Below, piece after piece: positions 6,611-8,965 of a stretch of 8,965 nucleotides of DNA. The DNA comes from JALZHR01 sp036389695. Its GTDB lineage: Bacteria > Acidobacteriota > Blastocatellia > Pyrinomonadales > Pyrinomonadaceae. Made by a program: the position numbers and the translations under genes. The DNA is taken from NCBI GenBank assembly GCA_036389695.1, contig DASVWG010000105.1, forward strand, positions 1 to 8,965, in the 5' to 3' direction. Each line of letters begins with the position of its first letter. Within the stretch, counting starts at the first letter, position 1. Below the pieces are notes generated by a model, which was given only the letters and a program-made list of their open reading frames with translations, was not told where the DNA came from and did no database searches.

Positions 6611-8926
6611 TTGAGAAAACCCTATTTCCTAATCGTTAGGGAGATTGCTGAACTCAGTAATAAATACCACTACTGGAAAGTCCATTTAATAGGAGATTTA
6701 TCCATCAACAGCAAAACGCGTGAAATGCTGGTTGATATTTGGGTCGTGCCGTTAAATAAGCCGCAGCTATACGAAACGCGAGGAACACATCACCGTTTAG
6801 TCAATAACTATTATTTCGATTTCTCAGAAGTTGAAAGTCGTAGAATAAAAATCGGAGTCGGACAGTTACCGGTTCTTTTACACGGAACTGTTTTATGGGA
6901 TGGATGTCCAGTCGCGCCTCCGCGTTATGTAACGCGTAGATTTGAGATTACGCCAACCGAACTAAATCAAAAGATAATCTCCAGCGGCGATTCATGGGGC
7001 AAATGGAACGGTAAAACACGATACTATATTCCATCAAACCAATTTCAGATTTTTCAGAAATCATCTGATGATTCATCATTTGCGCTGCAAACTCCTTACC
7101 CGGCTAAATTTTTAGTGGTTGAGTTCGCAGAAAATGAAAAACCGCAGGAATCTCTCAATAATTATCCTCTTAATCAGCAAAGGTGGTTTAGCGAGCGCGG
7201 TATCAAGGCAGAAAATAACCAGAAGCCGATAGAAGGTACAGCCCCGGTTCAGGGGGTTATATTTCCGTGCTTAGAGCTTATCAGGTTTTATATGACATAT
7301 TCGTCTCAATCTTGGCAGGAGATATTGTCTGACGGTCTTGCCGGAATTCCTAATCGGTTTTTTAATGTGGAAAAGACCGTCAAACCGGCATTGGATGGGA
7401 CCGGTGGAATGGTCATGTTGAGTAAATATATAACCGACGACGACCGGCAAATTGTCTGTCGCCCGGCTTTCGACGACTACGCTCTTTCTGAATTTCGGCG
7501 TCCTTATATGTCGGCTTTTAACAATAAACTAAAGGGAGGAAGTTTTCTGCCTGAAGCTAGATTCCCCTTTAAAAATCAGAAAACTAAGCTCACTGTTCAT
7601 GGAACCTATTTACAAACCGGCAACCGAATTTACTTTTTGGTTTACTGGATAAGTTATTGCACGGCGGAATTTCCTTATCGGAAAGCCGCGTTCTTCAGGG
7701 AAAATCCGGGAACTAAGACTGCGCCGCAAACAGAGGTCGATGTTTCACAATCAACGACCGTAATTGATAATGAAATGGATAATGTAATAGGCGAAAAATT
7801 CGACTATGAGGCTGATGAGGTAAAGCATCTGACGCTTCGCTCTACCGAAGGAGGTGAAGCGCAAAGTGATGAGCCGCCTTCAAAATATCGCGGCAAAATG
7901 ATGTTGTCACTAAATTTTGAGGATCGTTTCGAGTATCCCAAAAATTATCCTTTGAATGAGGAACAGCCTAAAACCGATCAGGAAATACGCGGCACGAAAA
8001 AGTCAGTTAATCCGCAGTTCAGCACAATTGCCGAAAGCCAGGAGACTGTTGCAACAGCGCCGGCTTCCGGCAGCGAGTCTGTTACTCCTGTGGCACTTAT
8101 TCCGAAAACGGAGAAAACAACAGATTCTCCCTTAGTGGGCGACTGGAAAATTCGCGAAATAGCAAATCCTGATGAAAAAACGAAAAAAGCGGAGAATGAC
8201 AATAATCAGAAAGAAGCAGTAAAAGAGACGAATGAGAATCAGTTTGTAGAAGATGAAACCGGAAACGTAGGGCTAGAAATTAAGAACGAAAAAAAACAAG
8301 AGAAAAATAAATCAAATGCTGTCAAACGTCAAAATTTACCGGTTGATAGTTATGTTTTCAAACAAATCCTTTTGGAGTTGTCTCGTCTCAATAAATCCAT
8401 CGAGGGTAGAATGATTGCCCTTCCTGCAACAGGAGATTACTTGCCGACCGCGACGGCAACCTTATTTCCGTCACTTCTAGTCTATTCCGGTCAAGTCGAT
8501 GAAGAGGAAAAAGGTGAGGGCAGGTTGAGAGCAAGCAGGCGAACTCGTGAACTGCCGGATGAGCTTTTTATTGCCGAAATTAGAACTGCGGACGGACACT
8601 TCGCCTATATAATGGATATAGAGGCAACAATGACTCAATCCGGTAACGTCGCCCGCAGTTTCCAAATGCTTCTATATTTTGACAGAGAAAGGAATCAAAA
8701 GCTGACTGGCGACGATTTACGTGCGATCATTAGCAAATGTGAAGAAAATAAAGGTAAATGGGTTGGCTTCGATAGTGACTCCAATGAGTTACCAGAAGAC
8801 CCAAAAAATGAAATGCCGACTAAAAACCCAATGGTAGGTTGTGTTTTCAAACATAATATGGAGTCGGCAGAAAAATACGCAGCGAGAATCTTGTTTACTC
8901 TGACCCAACTTGGATGGTTTAATTAA
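6611..8926 (+). CDS. tnsE: TnsE-like Tn7 transposition target-selection protein, enlarged
   Basis: In Tn7, TnsE directs transposition to replicating DNA, notably conjugating plasmids, by binding DNA with recessed 3' ends and the sliding clamp. This 771-residue protein shows the same order of segments as Tn7 TnsE (about 540 residues; compared from memory): YWKVHLIGDL near 21-30; GKTRYYIP at 134-141 (KTRYHIP in Tn7); IFPCLELIRF at 217-226 (HIPQLELARS); RFPF then KLTVHG at 317-331; a long polar, Lys/Glu-rich linker at about 370-575; and a C-terminal domain at about 578-771 with ELFIAEIRTADGHFAYIMDI (651-670) and HNMESAEKYAARI (748-760). About 75 extra residues separate the KTRY and LEL motifs, which adjoin in Tn7. 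QFQIF at 144-148 resembles a clamp-binding pentapeptide. The TTG start at 6611 is the only usual one after the in-frame stop at 6584-6586; GAGG at 6595-6598 is a weak Shine-Dalgarno sequence. No transposase catalytic motif is present. Confidence 0.62.
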   Translation: MRKPYFLIVREIAELSNKYHYWKVHLIGDLSINSKTREMLVDIWVVPLNKPQLYETRGTHHRLVNNYYFDFSEVESRRIKIGVGQLPVLLHGTVLWDGCPVAPPRYVTRRFEITPTELNQKIISSGDSWGKWNGKTRYYIPSNQFQIFQKSSDDSSFALQTPYPAKFLVVEFAENEKPQESLNNYPLNQQRWFSERGIKAENNQKPIEGTAPVQGVIFPCLELIRFYMTYSSQSWQEILSDGLAGIPNRFFNVEKTVKPALDGTGGMVMLSKYITDDDRQIVCRPAFDDYALSEFRRPYMSAFNNKLKGGSFLPEARFPFKNQKTKLTVHGTYLQTGNRIYFLVYWISYCTAEFPYRKAAFFRENPGTKTAPQTEVDVSQSTTVIDNEMDNVIGEKFDYEADEVKHLTLRSTEGGEAQSDEPPSKYRGKMMLSLNFEDRFEYPKNYPLNEEQPKTDQEIRGTKKSVNPQFSTIAESQETVATAPASGSESVTPVALIPKTEKTTDSPLVGDWKIREIANPDEKTKKAENDNNQKEAVKETNENQFVEDETGNVGLEIKNEKKQEKNKSNAVKRQNLPVDSYVFKQILLELSRLNKSIEGRMIALPATGDYLPTATATLFPSLLVYSGQVDEEEKGEGRLRASRRTRELPDELFIAEIRTADGHFAYIMDIEATMTQSGNVARSFQMLLYFDRERNQKLTGDDLRAIISKCEENKGKWVGFDSDSNELPEDPKNEMPTKNPMVGCVFKHNMESAEKYAARILFTLTQLGWFN

Positions 8927-8943
8927 ATTTGGCTGGAGGACGA

Positions 8944-8965
8944 TTGCGTAACAATTGTCGGCAGG
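8944..8965 (+). CDS. start of a further transposon gene (partial, unidentified)
   Basis: A strong Shine-Dalgarno sequence, GGAGGA (8935-8940), lies 9 bases after the tnsE-like stop codon. It is followed by TTG at 8944, opening a frame that reads MRNNCRQ to the window edge. The 17-base gap suggests an operon with the tnsE-like gene. By position this could be a core tns gene such as tnsA, but seven residues cannot identify it. Confidence 0.38.

Larger units (their letters stand above)
6423..8965 (+). mobile_element. end of a Tn7-like transposon inserted in comM (partial)
   Basis: Four observations agree. The comM frame breaks inside a conserved motif. Tandem transposase-site-like repeats start within a few bases of the break. 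Composition becomes clearly more AT-rich. The first gene inside resembles TnsE. From established knowledge, comM is an insertion target of Tn7-related elements (Tn6022 and AbaR islands of Acinetobacter), and Tn7 ends carry several TnsB sites instead of one simple inverted repeat. The exact first base is uncertain (6422-6426 fits): no 5'-TGT terminus is visible, and the 5-bp target duplication needs the other end to be seen. tnsA, tnsB, tnsC and tniQ/tnsD are not in the window, so mobility cannot be judged. Confidence 0.72.

Overview
This looks like bacterial chromosome interrupted by the end of a mobile element. The first three quarters are moderately GC-rich. They carry Lon protease, a LysM-containing lytic transglycosylase, a small exported protein and a ComM/YifB-type ATPase, with simple Gram-negative-type exported proteins. 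Several starts lack a Shine-Dalgarno sequence, and short hairpin-forming repeats lie between genes. This would suit an Acidobacteriota-like (Blastocatellia/Pyrinomonadales) organism, but that placement is an impression without marker-gene support.

Layout, all on the + strand: lon (106-2535); a 269-base gap with a candidate promoter and a 19-bp dyad; an exported MltD-like lytic transglycosylase (2805-4601) ended by a strong intrinsic terminator (4627-4656); a 198-residue exported protein of unknown function (4709-5305); a 226-base gap with a long imperfect inverted repeat; then comM/yifB (5532-6425), which stops at residue 297 of an expected ~500.

The main result is at 6420-6490. The comM frame ends abruptly within its conserved GLIGG motif, before Walker B. 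Directly after it come three tandem 20-bp repeats sharing the core ACAAAAGT. Their period and core resemble the closely packed TnsB-binding sites in the right end of Tn7. Composition then becomes visibly AT-richer, and the first gene inside (6611-8926, 771 residues) has the segment order and several short motifs of TnsE, the Tn7 target selector. A further gene seems to begin at 8944. I read this as the end of a Tn7-like transposon inserted within comM, a target known for Tn7-related elements such as the Acinetobacter Tn6022/AbaR group. What is unusual is that the tnsE-like gene is enlarged and lies next to the transposon end, transcribed inward, where Tn7 has tnsA. The rest of the element and the 3' part of comM would lie beyond the window.

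The host genes are housekeeping: protein quality control (Lon), peptidoglycan remodelling (lytic transglycosylase), and processing of incoming DNA in transformation (ComM, here broken).
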